Positions 17,477 through 26,768 are shown, counted from the first letter of the stretch. The stretch is DNA of 38,553 bases from Allobosea sp. TND4EK4 (GCF_900156025.1 NZ_FTMO01000025.1:1-38553), one strand, 5' to 3'. Made by a program: numbers and translations. The notes: generated by a model not told the origin, from the sequence alone.

Positions 17477-18961
17477 ATGCTGACCTCCCGGCGAGCATCG
17501 GTGACGCGACGCGGCAGGCGGCTGGCGATTCTGGCCGTCCCCGCCCTGTTGCTCGTCGGCTGCCTCGGCGACCAGAGCGCCCTGCTGCCGCCGAATGCTG
17601 GCGACGGCGAGATCGCACCGCGCATCACGCCGGTTCAGCGAGCGGCGGATTCGGAGCATCAACGGCTTCTCGCGGCCTTCGGCGGGGAGTACCGGGCACC
17701 TCGAATCAAGGCGGTGCTCGACGATATCGTCCAGCGTCTCGCCAAGGCCGGCGACGGCCAGATGGCGGCCTTCGAGGTCACTATCCTCAACTCGCCCGTG
17801 GTGAACGCCTTCGCGCTGCCGACCGGGCGGCTCTATGTCACGCGGGGCCTGTTGGCGCTCGCCAACGATACCTCGGAGATCGCCTCGGTGATGGCCCACG
17901 AGATCGGCCACGTCACCGCGCAACACGCGGCGCAAAGGGCCGAGAAGGAGGCCGAGTCGGCGCTCGTCGGCCAGGTCGCCTCGCAGATCCTCAAGGACCC
18001 GGGCCAGGGCGCGGCGGTGCAGGCCGGCTCGAAGCTCTCTCTGGCGCGCTTCTCGCGGCAGCAGGAATTCGAGGCCGACAAGATCAGCGTCGCCAGCCTG
18101 GCGCGGGCCGGCTACGACCCCTATGGCGCGAGCCGCTTCCTGGCGACGCTCGGCCGCAGCTCCGCCTTCCGCAACAGCGGCCAGGAACAGAGCGCCGAGG
18201 CCAAGCGGCTCGACATCCTCGCCACCCATCCGCAGACGCCCGAGCGCATCGCCGCCGTCGTCGCCGCCGCCCGTCAGATCGGCGCGCCGGGCCTCGGCGA
18301 GCACGAGGCGGGCCGCTGGCTCACCGCGATCGACGGGCTGGCCTATGGCGATGATCCGCGCGATGGCGTGGTCCGCGGTCGGCGCTACCTCAACAGCGCG
18401 CTGCGCATCGCCTTCGCCGCGCCCGAGGGTTTCGGTCTCGAGGCGGCGCAGGACATGGTGATCGGCACCAGTGCCAATGGCGCCCAGGCGCTGCGCTTCG
18501 ATTCCGTGACGCTGAAGCCGGACCAGACGCTGCAATCCTATGTCGCCGCCGGCTGGATCGAGGGCGTCGAGACCAAAGGCATCGAGACGACGCAGATCGG
18601 CGGGCAGCCAGCCGTGACAGCCTATGGCCGCGGCACCGACTGGATGTTCCGCCTCGCGGCGGTGCAGGTCGGCGAGCGCGTTTACCGCTTCATTCTCGCG
18701 GCCCGCGGCACGAATGATCCCGAGCGCCCGATGCGCGCGATCATCGAGAGCTTCCGCAGCCTGTCTTCGGCGGAAGCGCAGGCCGCCAAGCCGTTGCAGA
18801 TCCGCATCGTCGCGGCCGCGGCTGGCGACAGCGTGGCGAGCATAGCGGAGCGCATGCCTGAGCAGGATCGCCCGGCGGAGCTCTTCAGGCTGCTGAACGG
18901 CCTCGACCGCGATGCCGGCGCCCTGACCGCCGGCCAGCGCTACAAGATCGTCGGCGAGTAG
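17477..18961 (+). CDS. M48 family metalloprotease lipoprotein (BepA-like)
   Basis: The 494-residue protein has a lipobox near residue 29 (LLLVGC) and should be anchored in the periplasm. The gluzincin site is HEIGH at His141-His145 (VMAHEIGHVTAQHA), with the third ligand Glu in QEFEADKISV. The approximately 200-residue region after the protease domain and the terminal GDSVASIAERMP ... GQRYKIV segment, which resembles a LysM-like module, are usual for this alphaproteobacterial subgroup. BepA-type proteases assist outer-membrane protein assembly and degrade misfolded ones. The start codon is ATG at 17477, three codons after the preceding gene's stop region. Confidence 0.9.
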   Translation: MLTSRRASVTRRGRRLAILAVPALLLVGCLGDQSALLPPNAGDGEIAPRITPVQRAADSEHQRLLAAFGGEYRAPRIKAVLDDIVQRLAKAGDGQMAAFEVTILNSPVVNAFALPTGRLYVTRGLLALANDTSEIASVMAHEIGHVTAQHAAQRAEKEAESALVGQVASQILKDPGQGAAVQAGSKLSLARFSRQQEFEADKISVASLARAGYDPYGASRFLATLGRSSAFRNSGQEQSAEAKRLDILATHPQTPERIAAVVAAARQIGAPGLGEHEAGRWLTAIDGLAYGDDPRDGVVRGRRYLNSALRIAFAAPEGFGLEAAQDMVIGTSANGAQALRFDSVTLKPDQTLQSYVAAGWIEGVETKGIETTQIGGQPAVTAYGRGTDWMFRLAAVQVGERVYRFILAARGTNDPERPMRAIIESFRSLSSAEAQAAKPLQIRIVAAAAGDSVASIAERMPEQDRPAELFRLLNGLDRDAGALTAGQRYKIVGE

Positions 18962-19103
18962 AGCCGGCCCGTTCCGAGTTATCCAGCGTTATTCTCGGGC
19001 GACCAAAGGGAGACCGGAGAATCTCCTCGGGGAAAAGCGCCAGAGCCTCGGGGCTAAGAGACGCTCGGGTCGGGCCCGGGCATGACGCCGCAACCCGACC
19101 AAC

Positions 19104-19131
19104 AAAAAACCCGGCGGTCGCCCGCCGGGTT
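19104..19131 (-). terminator. intrinsic terminator of carD
   Basis: On the minus strand a perfect 10-base stem pairs AACCCGGCGG (19122-19131 as read on minus) with CCGCCGGGTT (19108-19117), has a four-base loop, and is followed by TTTTTT (19104-19109). It lies 27 bases after the carD stop. Confidence 0.9.
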
Positions 19132-19157
19132 CTAAGACCATGCGTTCGGAAAACGGC

Positions 19158-19751
19158 TCAGGCCGCCTCTTCCGCGATATCGTCGTTGTCGCCCTCAAGC
19201 TCGGCCTCAGCGGCTTCGCCCTTCGCGGCGCGGCGCGGCGACTTGGCGAGCTGGCCCTCGATCTTCTTGAGGGCCTCGGTCTCGGTGACGTCGTCCACCA
19301 CCGCGATCTCGCGGGTCATGCGGTCAAGCGCGGCTTCATAGAGCTGGCGCTCGGAATAGGACTGCTCGGGCTGCGCCTCGGAGCGGTAGAGATCGCGGAC
19401 GACCTCGGCGATCGCGACGAGATCGCCCGAATTAATCTTCGCTTCATATTCCTGGGCGCGGCGCGACCACATGGTGCGCTTGACGCGGGCGCGGCCGGTC
19501 AGCGTGGTCAGCGCCTTGGTGACGGCCTCGGCATCGGCGAGCTTGCGCAGGCCGACGCTGGCGGCCTTGGCTGTCGGGACGCGGAGCGTCATCTTGTCCT
19601 TGGAGAAAGAGACCACGAACAGCTCGAGTTTGAAGCCCGCGACTTCCTGCTCCTCGATGGCCGTGATCTGGCCGACGCCGTGGGACGGATAGACGACGTA
19701 CTCGCCCGTCTTGAAACCCTGGCGCACAGCAGCTTTCTTCACAGTGGACAT
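19158..19751 (-). CDS. carD: CarD-family transcriptional regulator
   Basis: The 197-residue protein binds RNA polymerase beta through an N-terminal Tudor-like domain (about 12-70, FKTGEYVVYPSHGVGQITAI) and stabilises the open complex at many promoters, including rRNA. The following helical DNA-binding region contains VKRTMWSRRAQEYEAKINSGD and DLYRSEAQPEQSYSERQLYE (read as the typical S-x-SER-x-LYE-x-A pattern). A charged, acidic C-terminal tail follows. ATG at 19751. A long leader of about 260 bases separates it from the proposed promoter. fdxA lies upstream on the same strand, as in other Hyphomicrobiales. Confidence 0.95.
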   Translation of the reverse strand: MSTVKKAAVRQGFKTGEYVVYPSHGVGQITAIEEQEVAGFKLELFVVSFSKDKMTLRVPTAKAASVGLRKLADAEAVTKALTTLTGRARVKRTMWSRRAQEYEAKINSGDLVAIAEVVRDLYRSEAQPEQSYSERQLYEAALDRMTREIAVVDDVTETEALKKIEGQLAKSPRRAAKGEAAEAELEGDNDDIAEEAA

Positions 19752-20137
19752 GCCGTTACGACTCCTGACCGGACCGCCTCGACGGCGGCCCTGATGATCC
19801 GTCCCCGCCCGGATGGCCGGAGACTCTCCGCCTGAAGCAACGCGATAGGACGCCGCGCTTCACGCTCCCTTCAGTCGATCGTCTCATCTCCCGACGACGG
19901 CGAACGATGCAGAGCCCGGCATCTGTCTGCCGGGCGCATGGACATCATTGTCTCGTGGGACGCCCCTTTTGTAGGAACCTCGCAGGGGCATGCGGAACGA
20001 ATTCGACTGGGCTTGTGTATAACACAAAAAACACGCCGAATCAAAGGTCAACGCGGCCGCGCATCCGCTGCGGCACGCTTGGCAGCGCGGTGGTTAACGC
20101 GGAACGGCCGCATCGCCCGGCCTCGGCCCGGCCCGGA
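19752..20137. other. 386-base region between fdxA and carD: promoter and leader of carD
   Basis: No protein-coding sequence is seen. It contains the candidate carD promoter (20016-20044) with an overlapping dyad (20013-20027). A perfect 8-base hairpin lies at 19914-19935 (GCCCGGCA/TGCCGGGC, six-base loop) without a T-run. The AT content rises locally near 20010-20045, unlike the flanking genes. Confidence 0.6.
20013..20044 (-). promoter_or_regulatory. candidate carD promoter with overlapping dyad operator
   Basis: On the minus strand TTGATT (20039-20044) is followed at 17 bases by TATACA (20016-20021). A perfect inverted repeat TTGTGT-N3-ACACAA (20013-20027) covers the -10 box, the position expected for a repressor site. 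No regulator is assigned. Confidence 0.5.
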
Positions 20138-20473
20138 TCAGTCGCCCGTGCCGGGTTCCGGCGAGAGCATGGCGAGCTTGCCGGCGACGCCGTCGAACGC
20201 CTTCGCGTCGGCCGGCGCGTCCTTCTTCTGCGTGATGTTCGGCCAGCTCGAGGCGAACTTGGTATTGAGCTGGAGCCAGCTCTCCAGACCCGGCTCGGTA
20301 TCGGGCTTGATCGCCTCGGCCGGGCATTCCGGCTCGCAAACGCCGCAATCGATGCACTCGTCGGGATGGATGACGAGCATGTTCTCGCCTTCATAGAAGC
20401 AGTCGACCGGGCAGACCTCGACGCAATCCATGTACTTGCACTTGATGCAGTTCTCGGTGACCACATAGGTCAT
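20138..20473 (-). CDS. fdxA: 7Fe ferredoxin (3Fe-4S/4Fe-4S), FdxA type
   Basis: The 111-residue cytosolic electron carrier starts [22 protein letters not shown]. Cysteines at 9, 12, 17, 21 and 25 and at 40, 43, 46 and 50 ([12 protein letters not shown]) give one 3Fe-4S and one 4Fe-4S cluster, as in seven-iron FdxA proteins. The C-terminal extension ([24 protein letters not shown]) is the usual one for the family. Redox partner unknown. The gene lies between carD and the S4-domain gene on the same strand. Confidence 0.96.
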   Translation of the reverse strand: MTYVVTENCIKCKYMDCVEVCPVDCFYEGENMLVIHPDECIDCGVCEPECPAEAIKPDTEPGLESWLQLNTKFASSWPNITQKKDAPADAKAFDGVAGKLAMLSPEPGTGD

Positions 20474-20642
20474 GGGCCGGCCCTTCCAACGCTTCCGAAC
20501 ATGCTCATAAACCGCCGACTGGCGGGTGATTCAAGGCCGCATTCCCTGCCAGACGGGCAATTCGGCCGCGTCCGCAGCGGAATCGGAGACATTCCTTCCC
20601 CCCGCGCCTCGCGCCGGCGCCGGACGGACCGCAGGCGCGGAT

Positions 20643-20951
20643 TTAGTCGTCGCCCGCCTCGCCCGCAAGCGGCGCATCGTCGCCCCCGGCATCCAGGCGC
20701 TCATAGAGAAGCCGCGCCGCCTCATAGGGCCCGCGGCGCTCGGCGAAATCCAGGATGCGCACCACCACCGTGGCATGCGGCAGGGCCAGCGTCAGCACGT
20801 CGCCGCGCTTGAGGCCCTGCGCCGGATTCTCGGCGCGCCGCCCCTCGATGCGGACATGCCCTTCCGCCACGAGGCGCACGGCGGCCGGGCGGGTCCGCGC
20901 AAAGCGCACGAACCAGAGCCATTTGTCGAGGCGTTGACGATGCTCCTGCAA
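20643..20951 (-). CDS. S4-domain RNA-binding protein (Hsp15-like)
   Basis: A 102-residue protein whose N-terminal 70 residues form an S4 RNA-binding domain: RLDKWLWFVRFARTR, AVRLVAEGHVRIEG and LKRGDVLTLAL. Relatives (HslR/Hsp15) bind stalled 50S subunits carrying nascent chains. TTG at 20951 is the probable start, with GGAGGAGG about ten bases upstream. The gene starts 24 bases after the helicase stop, so the two are almost certainly co-transcribed. Confidence 0.88.
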   Translation of the reverse strand: MQEHRQRLDKWLWFVRFARTRPAAVRLVAEGHVRIEGRRAENPAQGLKRGDVLTLALPHATVVVRILDFAERRGPYEAARLLYERLDAGGDDAPLAGEAGDD

Positions 20952-20975
20952 CCGCTCCGCACCTCCTCCAGGCGA

Positions 20976-23900
20976 TCAGCTCTTGGGACCCTCGAGCTGC
21001 GCCTTGAGGGCGGCGAGCTTGGCGAAGGGCGAGTCCGGATCGGGCTCGCGCTGCGGCCGCGGGCGCTGCTGCGGCTGCTGGAAGCGCTCGCCTCCCCGCT
21101 CCTCGCGACGCGGCCCGCCGGGCCGGCCGTCCCGCTTGAAGTCGGGACGCGGTCCGCGGTTCCCTTCGGGGCGATTCGGGCGCGGCTGATCGTCGCGGCG
21201 GGGCTGGCTCTGCCGTTGCGCCGGCGCGCCATCCCCCGACGCGGCCGCCGGACGATTGTCCGGCCGCCCGTCGCGGCGCGGGCCGCCCGGGCGTCCTTCG
21301 CGCTGGGGCCGGTCGCCGCCCCTGCGCTCGCCCTCGCGGCGCGGGCCTTCCTGACGCGGGCCGTCGGCCCGGCCGCGCTGGCCATGCTCGGGGCGGCGCC
21401 CGCCCTGATGGCGATGCGGACGCCAGACTTCGATCAGTTCAGGCTCGGCCGGTGCCGCTTCCGTCGCAGGCGCGGGCTCGGCGGCGGGCTCCGTCATGAC
21501 GGTGCCTGCTTCCGGCTCGGCCACCGCTTCTGTCGGCAGCGCCGAGAGCGCATCGGCCGGGACCGGAGTGATGGTTTCGGCGAGCTCGGCATCGGTCAGG
21601 ATCGGCGCGTCGGCGCTCTCCGCGGCAGGCGCTTCGACGGCAGGAGCCGCATCGGCAGCGACCGTCCCGGCGTTCAGAGCATCAGCCGGTTCGGAAGCGG
21701 CCTGCGTCGCACCATCGGCCGCTGTCGCATCGGCGGAAATCGCATCGGCGGGACTGACCTCCTCGCCAGCCGCTTCCGCCATCACCGGCTTGGCCGGCTC
21801 GGTCGCGGCCGGGGGCGGCGCCAGCGGCACCGTGATCGCCGGGCCCGGCCGCTTGGTCGAGACATAGCCAAGCGACCGCAGGATCGAGGCGAAATCCTCG
21901 CCGGCGCAGCCGACGAGCGAGGTCATCGCACCGGTCGCGACGAAGCTGTCCTGGTCGGCGGCGCCGGCCGGCGGCACGCCCTGCGTGACGCCGGGACGGT
22001 AGGCGATGGCGGGGCGGATGAGATCGGCCAGGCGCTCGAGGATATCGACGCGCACCGCCCGCTCGCCGCAGACGCGATAGCCCGCCGCGCGGTAAAGCCC
22101 CTTCGGCACGGCCTTGTCGACCGGGAACGAGGTCCGGCCGGACGCCGCCAGATGGGCGATGTCGTCGAGGCCGGCCGTCTCCGGCCCGCCATGTTTCAGC
22201 GCCCACAGCTGGGCGGCGAGCGCGCGCGGCGCAGGCTTCAGCAGCGCCGGCATATAGATGTGGAAGGCACCGAAGCGGATGCCGAGCTGGCGAAGCGCGG
22301 CGCGCCCCTCCTGGTCGAGCGCCTTCATCTCCTCGCCGACCTTGGCCCGCTCCAGCACGCCGAGCGCCTCGGCCGCCTGGTAGGCGATGCCGCGCGCGAT
22401 GCCCGTGACGCTTTCGGCAGCCTCGAGCAGTTGCAGCGAGCCGAGCAGGCGCGTGATGTGGTTCTTCAGCCAAGCATTCAGCCGGGTCTCGACCTGCTCG
22501 CGCGCTGGGCCGGTCAGATGCTCCTCGACCAGCAGGCGCAGGCGCGGCTCCAGCACCTTCTCGCCGGCGACGAGGCGCGCCACCGGCTCGCCCGTCCAGC
22601 GCAGCAGCCCGTCATGGGCGAGGATGAAGGCATCGTCGCCCGCCAGCACGACGCGCGCGGCCCGCGATTCGATCTCGGAACCCAGCGCCTTCATCGCCGC
22701 GAGGTTGAGGGCCTTGACCTCCGGCCCCCCCGCTTTCGGGTCCGCCGTGAAGCGGAAGCCCTGCAGCATCCCCACATGCTGGCCCTCGACGAGCACGTCG
22801 CCCGTCGCAGTGACCTCAGCCTCCAACATCGCATTCTCCCGCAAGCGGCGCATCAGGACACTGGTGCGCCGATCGACAAATCGGCTGGCGATCCGCTCGT
22901 GCAGAGCGTCCGACAGCTTGTCCTCTACAAGACGCGCCATCCCCTGCCAATGCTCGGGATCAGGCAACCAGTCAGGTCGGTTCGCGACGAAGGTCCAGGT
23001 GCGGACCTGCGCGATGCGCGCAGAGAGCGTGTCGATCTCGCCGTCGGTCCGGTCCAGCGAGGCGAGTTGGGCCGCATACCAGTCGGGATCGAGCCGTCCA
23101 TGCCGCATCAGCCGCAGATAGAGCGTGGTCGCCAGATCGGCATGCTGCATCGGCGAGATCTTGCGATAGTCCGGCAGCGCGCAAATCTCCCAGAGCCGCT
23201 CGACCGCCGGGCGCCCCCTGGCGAGGGCTGCGACATCCGGGTCCTTGGCGAGGATTTCCAGCGTCGCCATGTCCTCTGCGATCAGAGCCCGCGTCAGCCC
23301 CTGCTCGGTCGGCTGGAGGTTCAGCGTGTCGAGCAGGCCGGGGATAGAGCGCAGATCGAGATCGGAGTTGCGCCATTGCATCTGGCGGATGGGCTCGAAG
23401 CGATGCGTCTCGATCGCCTCGACCAGCTCGGCGTCGAAGGGCGGGCAGCGCCCGCTGGTGCCGAAGGTACCGTCGCGCAGATGCCGGCCCGCGCGCCCCG
23501 CAATCTGGCCGAACTCCGCCGGGTGGAGCCTGCGGTAGTGATGCCCGTCGAACTTCTTGTCTGCGGCGAAGGCGATGTGGTCGACATCGAGATTGAGCCC
23601 CATCCCGATCGCGTCGGTGGCGACGAGATAATCGACGTCGCCGGACTGGTAGATCTCGACCTGGGCGTTGCGGGTTCGCGGCGAGAGCGCGCCCAGCACC
23701 ACAGCCGCCCCGCCCTTCTGCCGGCGGATCAGCTCGGCGATGGCGTAGACCTCCTCGACCGAGAAGGCGACGATGGCCGAGCGCGGCGGCAACCGCGTGA
23801 TCTTGCGATCGCCGGCAAACATCAGGTTCGACAGCCTGGGGCGGCTGACGACGTTGACGCCAGGGATGAGCTGCTCGACCAGCGGGCGCATCGTGCCGGC

Positions 23901-24302
23901 GCCGATCAGCATCGTCTCGGCCCGGCCGCGCCGGTTCAGGAGACGGTCGGTGAAGACGTGTCCCCGGTCGAGGTCGGCGGCGAGCTGGATTTCGTCGATC
24001 GCGACGAAATCGACCGCGAGGTCGCGCGGCATCGCCTCGACCGTGCAGACCCAGAAGCGCGGCCGTTCCGGCTTGATCTTCTCCTCGCCGGTGACGAGGG
24101 CGACCGCCTCCGGCCCGACCTTCTCGACCACGCGCTGGTAGACCTCGCGCGCCAAAAGCCTCAGCGGCAGGCCGATCATGCCGGTGGGATGGGCGACCAT
24201 GCGCTCGATGGCGAGGTGGGTCTTGCCGGTATTTGTCGGGCCGAGCACCGCGGTGACGCCGTTGGCGCGGGCGGAGGGAGGCAGGGAGCGGAAGAGCTGC
24301 AA
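20976..24302 (-). CDS. SUV3-like superfamily 2 RNA helicase with Arg/Gly-rich tail
   Basis: The 1108-residue protein has motif I GPTNTGKTHLA (21-31), motif II DEIQ in AIDEIQLAADLDRGHVFTD, and motif VI QIAGRAGRH (about 270). The SUV3 C-terminal signature is RFGAFHIYMPALLKP. SUV3 is the 3'-5' RNA helicase of the mitochondrial degradosome; bacterial homologues of this length are alphaproteobacterial, and their role is little known. After about residue 825 the fold ends. An Ala/Glu/Asp-rich stretch (825-958) is followed by an Arg/Gly/Pro/Gln-rich tail (960-1085, with repeats such as RPGGPRR), then a short conserved end (SPFAKLAALKAQL). The start must be TTG at 24302, because an in-frame stop lies just upstream. 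It is transcribed ahead of the S4-domain gene. Confidence 0.9.
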   Translation of the reverse strand: MQLFRSLPPSARANGVTAVLGPTNTGKTHLAIERMVAHPTGMIGLPLRLLAREVYQRVVEKVGPEAVALVTGEEKIKPERPRFWVCTVEAMPRDLAVDFVAIDEIQLAADLDRGHVFTDRLLNRRGRAETMLIGAGTMRPLVEQLIPGVNVVSRPRLSNLMFAGDRKITRLPPRSAIVAFSVEEVYAIAELIRRQKGGAAVVLGALSPRTRNAQVEIYQSGDVDYLVATDAIGMGLNLDVDHIAFAADKKFDGHHYRRLHPAEFGQIAGRAGRHLRDGTFGTSGRCPPFDAELVEAIETHRFEPIRQMQWRNSDLDLRSIPGLLDTLNLQPTEQGLTRALIAEDMATLEILAKDPDVAALARGRPAVERLWEICALPDYRKISPMQHADLATTLYLRLMRHGRLDPDWYAAQLASLDRTDGEIDTLSARIAQVRTWTFVANRPDWLPDPEHWQGMARLVEDKLSDALHERIASRFVDRRTSVLMRRLRENAMLEAEVTATGDVLVEGQHVGMLQGFRFTADPKAGGPEVKALNLAAMKALGSEIESRAARVVLAGDDAFILAHDGLLRWTGEPVARLVAGEKVLEPRLRLLVEEHLTGPAREQVETRLNAWLKNHITRLLGSLQLLEAAESVTGIARGIAYQAAEALGVLERAKVGEEMKALDQEGRAALRQLGIRFGAFHIYMPALLKPAPRALAAQLWALKHGGPETAGLDDIAHLAASGRTSFPVDKAVPKGLYRAAGYRVCGERAVRVDILERLADLIRPAIAYRPGVTQGVPPAGAADQDSFVATGAMTSLVGCAGEDFASILRSLGYVSTKRPGPAITVPLAPPPAATEPAKPVMAEAAGEEVSPADAISADATAADGATQAASEPADALNAGTVAADAAPAVEAPAAESADAPILTDAELAETITPVPADALSALPTEAVAEPEAGTVMTEPAAEPAPATEAAPAEPELIEVWRPHRHQGGRRPEHGQRGRADGPRQEGPRREGERRGGDRPQREGRPGGPRRDGRPDNRPAAASGDGAPAQRQSQPRRDDQPRPNRPEGNRGPRPDFKRDGRPGGPRREERGGERFQQPQQRPRPQREPDPDSPFAKLAALKAQLEGPKS

Positions 24303-24604
24303 GACGAAGGCCGATCATGTCGCCCGTCCGGCCGGCGCCGAAGCGCCTGAACCGGGCAGGCCTGGAATGGACATCAGGCTGGGCCTGGATTCAAGAACGG
24401 GCCCTGAACGAAGCAAGGCCGAATCGCTGACTCGCAGGGAATCGGGATTTGTTCTCCTGGCGGAACAAGCAGCCCGTCGCTGGCAGCAATCCCGGCATCA
24501 TCCGCCCTCCCGCGCAGGCCTAACGCGGCGGCCGAGGCCGCCTCGCCTGCTTTCTATCTAAGCCTTCCCGTCATGGAAACGAGTCCGCTGGCTGCCTTTT
24601 GGCC
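24303..24604. other. 302-base spacer between merR-type gene and helicase gene
   Basis: No gene is recognised. A perfect GC-rich palindrome GGCGGCCGAGGCCGCC lies at 24527-24542, about 60 bases after the MerR stop; it has no T-run but may help end that transcript. The helicase promoter must lie here on the minus strand, but no convincing -35/-10 pair is visible. Confidence 0.5.
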
Positions 24605-25051
24605 TCAATGATGCGCGTGGCTGCACTGGCGATGATCGGCCAGCGCCTCGATGATCGCGCAGTCGCAGGCCGCGACGCCGCCGGAGCAGGTGGTCGCGAT
24701 GCGCTCCAGCTCCGCCTCCAGCGAACGCAGCCGGGCGATCTTGTCGCGGACCTCGCCGAGATGCGCGACCGAGATCGCATGCGCCTCGTCACAGGCCATG
24801 CCAGGCGTGTCGGAGAGCTTCAGCAGGGTGCGGACCGCCTCGACCGCAAAGCCGAGATCGCGCGCATGCTTGATGAAGGCGAGCCGTTCGGCATGACGCC
24901 GGCCATAGCGGCGCTGGTTGCCTTCCGAACGCTCCGGCGGCGGCAGCAGCCCGATCTGCTCGTAATAGCGGATCGTCTCGACCTTCACGCCGGTCCGCTC
25001 GGCCAGCGCGCCGATCGGCATGACCCGTTCCAGTTTGTCGATGCTCGTCAC
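24605..25051 (-). CDS. MerR-family metal-responsive regulator (ZntR/CadR/PbrR type)
   Basis: The 148-residue activator has the MerR winged helix (about 11-80, MPIGALAERTGVKVETIRYYEQIGLLPPP), then a dimerisation helix and a cysteine-rich metal site. Cys87 (ACDEAH), Cys122 (TTCSGG), Cys129 and Cys131 (ACDCAIIEAL) and Cys143 in the His-rich tail QCSHAHH match the divalent-metal (Zn/Cd/Pb) branch. The copper (CueR) branch is less likely. GTG at 25051 has GAGGAG six bases upstream, which decides the start; the frame is open to 25186. It is divergent from the RND efflux operon, which is its likely but unproven target. No clear 19/20-base-spacer MerR promoter dyad was recognised in the 25052-25268 gap. 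Confidence 0.88.
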   Translation of the reverse strand: MTSIDKLERVMPIGALAERTGVKVETIRYYEQIGLLPPPERSEGNQRRYGRRHAERLAFIKHARDLGFAVEAVRTLLKLSDTPGMACDEAHAISVAHLGEVRDKIARLRSLEAELERIATTCSGGVAACDCAIIEALADHRQCSHAHH

Positions 25052-25268
25052 GGCCTGCTCCTCTCGCCCCGACGCGGCGAGGCCTGCCGAAAATCGTGCG
25101 CCAGCGCCGCTTCCGCAACTGGGGAGCATCGCCGCAGATCCGGCTCGTTCCATGCGCGCAGGGCCTTCACCCGATCCGACAAACATTAAGACAAATTCAC
25201 TTTCTCTCCCCTGCCGTCCATTCTAGAAGCGGGCTCGGCCGCGCATTCCGCGTTTCCAGGGACCGAGG

Positions 25269-26768
25269 GTGGAGACGGGCGGAATGGTGCCGGGCGAGCT
25301 GCGTGATCCTGCCCGACCCGGAGCGCGCACCTCTTTCCTTCGCCTTTTCTCGGCCGTGGCGGTCGCGCTCGGCCTGAGCGCCTGCCTGCCGGCGGACCAG
25401 CGCCCCGATCTCGGCGTTGCCGTCACCCCCGGTTTCGCTGCAGGCGACAAGCGCTCCGCAGCCTCCGTCTCGCCGGACTGGCCGCGCCTGTTCCGCTCGG
25501 CGGAGCTGAACCGCCTCGTCCAACGGACCAGCGGGCAGAATTTCGACATCGCGATCGCGCTCACCCGCATCCGGCAGGCCGACGCCCAGTCGCGCATCTC
25601 ATCGGCATCGCTCTATCCGACGCTGAGCGGCAGCGGCGATGCCTCCCGCAGCCTGCGGCCGGGAACGTTGAGCTCCAAGCGCGGCCCCTTCGGCGACAGC
25701 GTCGGCAACAGCTTCAGCCTCGGCCTGTCGGCGAGTTACGAGCTTGATTTCTGGGGCAAGAACCGCGCCGCGGCCGATGCCGGACGGCTGGCCGCGGAAG
25801 CGACGCGCTTCGACAAGGAGGTCGTTGCGCTGACGGCGGTCTCCAATGTCGTCACCAGCTATTTCCAGGTGCTGGCGTCCCAGGACCGCCTGCGCATCGC
25901 CAACGACAACATCGCGGCGGCGGAGCGGGTGCTGAAGGTGATCCGCGCCCGCCTCGATGTCGGCACGGCGACGCAGCTCGACGTCGCCCAGCAGGAGAGC
26001 GTGCTGGCCCAGCAGCGCGCGAGCATCCCTCCGCTCCAGCTCGCCTTGCGGCAGGCGAAGGTGACGCTCGCCGTCCTCGTCGGCGAGGCCCCGGCGGCCG
26101 TCTCGATCAAGGGCGGCAGCCTGAATGCCGTCGCGGTGCCGGCCGTGCGCCCCGGCCTGCCCTCGCAGCTTCTCCAGCGCCGGCCCGACATCGCCGAGGC
26201 CGAGACGCGGCTGACCGCGCAGGAGGCGACGCTCTACGCTGCCCGGGCCGCGCTCTTCCCCAGCATCACGCTGACCGGCCAGGGCGGGCTCGAAAGCGCC
26301 GTGCTGAAGAACCTGCTGCGCCCCGACGCCGCCTTTGCGCAGGCCGCCTCCGGCCTCGTCCAGCCGATCCTCGACGGCGGACGCCTGCGCGCCCAGGTCG
26401 AGCTGGAGCGCGGCACGGCCGACGAGTTGATCGCGACCTATCGCAAGACGATCGTCAGCGCCTTCGCCGATGTCGAGAACGCGCTGATTGCGATCCAGGA
26501 GAACAGCCGCCATGAACGGCTGCAGGCGGAGGTCGTCGCCTCGGCGCGGCGCGCCTACGCCATCACCGAGCAGCGCCTGCGGGAGGGCACGATCGACATC
26601 GTCACCCTGCTCAACACCCAGCAGACGCTGTTCCAGGCGCAGGACCAGCTCTCGCAGGTCCGGTTGCAGAAGCTCACCGCCTATGTCGAGCTGTTCAAGG
26701 CGCTGGGCGGCGGCTGGAACGAGGCGAGCCGGCAGGCGGCGATCCTCGATACGGAAGCGGCCCGATGA
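25269..26768 (+). CDS. RND efflux outer-membrane factor, NodT/OprM type lipoprotein
   Basis: About 499 residues; the outer-membrane channel of a tripartite pump. It has a lipobox near residue 39 (LGLSAC) and two OEP repeats. The motif SYELDFWGKNRAAADAGR, YFQVLASQDRLRIANDN, the repeat RRPDIAEAETRLTAQEA and TLLNTQQTLFQAQDQL are typical of NodT. The start is either GTG at 25269 or ATG at 25284; both precede the signal sequence. It overlaps the adaptor gene by four bases (ATGA). Confidence 0.93.
   Translation: METGGMVPGELRDPARPGARTSFLRLFSAVAVALGLSACLPADQRPDLGVAVTPGFAAGDKRSAASVSPDWPRLFRSAELNRLVQRTSGQNFDIAIALTRIRQADAQSRISSASLYPTLSGSGDASRSLRPGTLSSKRGPFGDSVGNSFSLGLSASYELDFWGKNRAAADAGRLAAEATRFDKEVVALTAVSNVVTSYFQVLASQDRLRIANDNIAAAERVLKVIRARLDVGTATQLDVAQQESVLAQQRASIPPLQLALRQAKVTLAVLVGEAPAAVSIKGGSLNAVAVPAVRPGLPSQLLQRRPDIAEAETRLTAQEATLYAARAALFPSITLTGQGGLESAVLKNLLRPDAAFAQAASGLVQPILDGGRLRAQVELERGTADELIATYRKTIVSAFADVENALIAIQENSRHERLQAEVVASARRAYAITEQRLREGTIDIVTLLNTQQTLFQAQDQLSQVRLQKLTAYVELFKALGGGWNEASRQAAILDTEAAR

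Noticed and set aside
20526..24350. 1274-codon plus-strand open frame opposite the SUV3-like helicase
   Set aside because: It is antisense to a gene with clear helicase motifs. Its translation is Arg/Gly/Asp-rich without motifs, as expected from the complementary frame of high-GC coding DNA.
24527..24542. GC-rich palindrome as an intrinsic terminator of the MerR gene
   Set aside because: The stem is perfect but no T-run follows on either strand, so it is only noted in the spacer entry.
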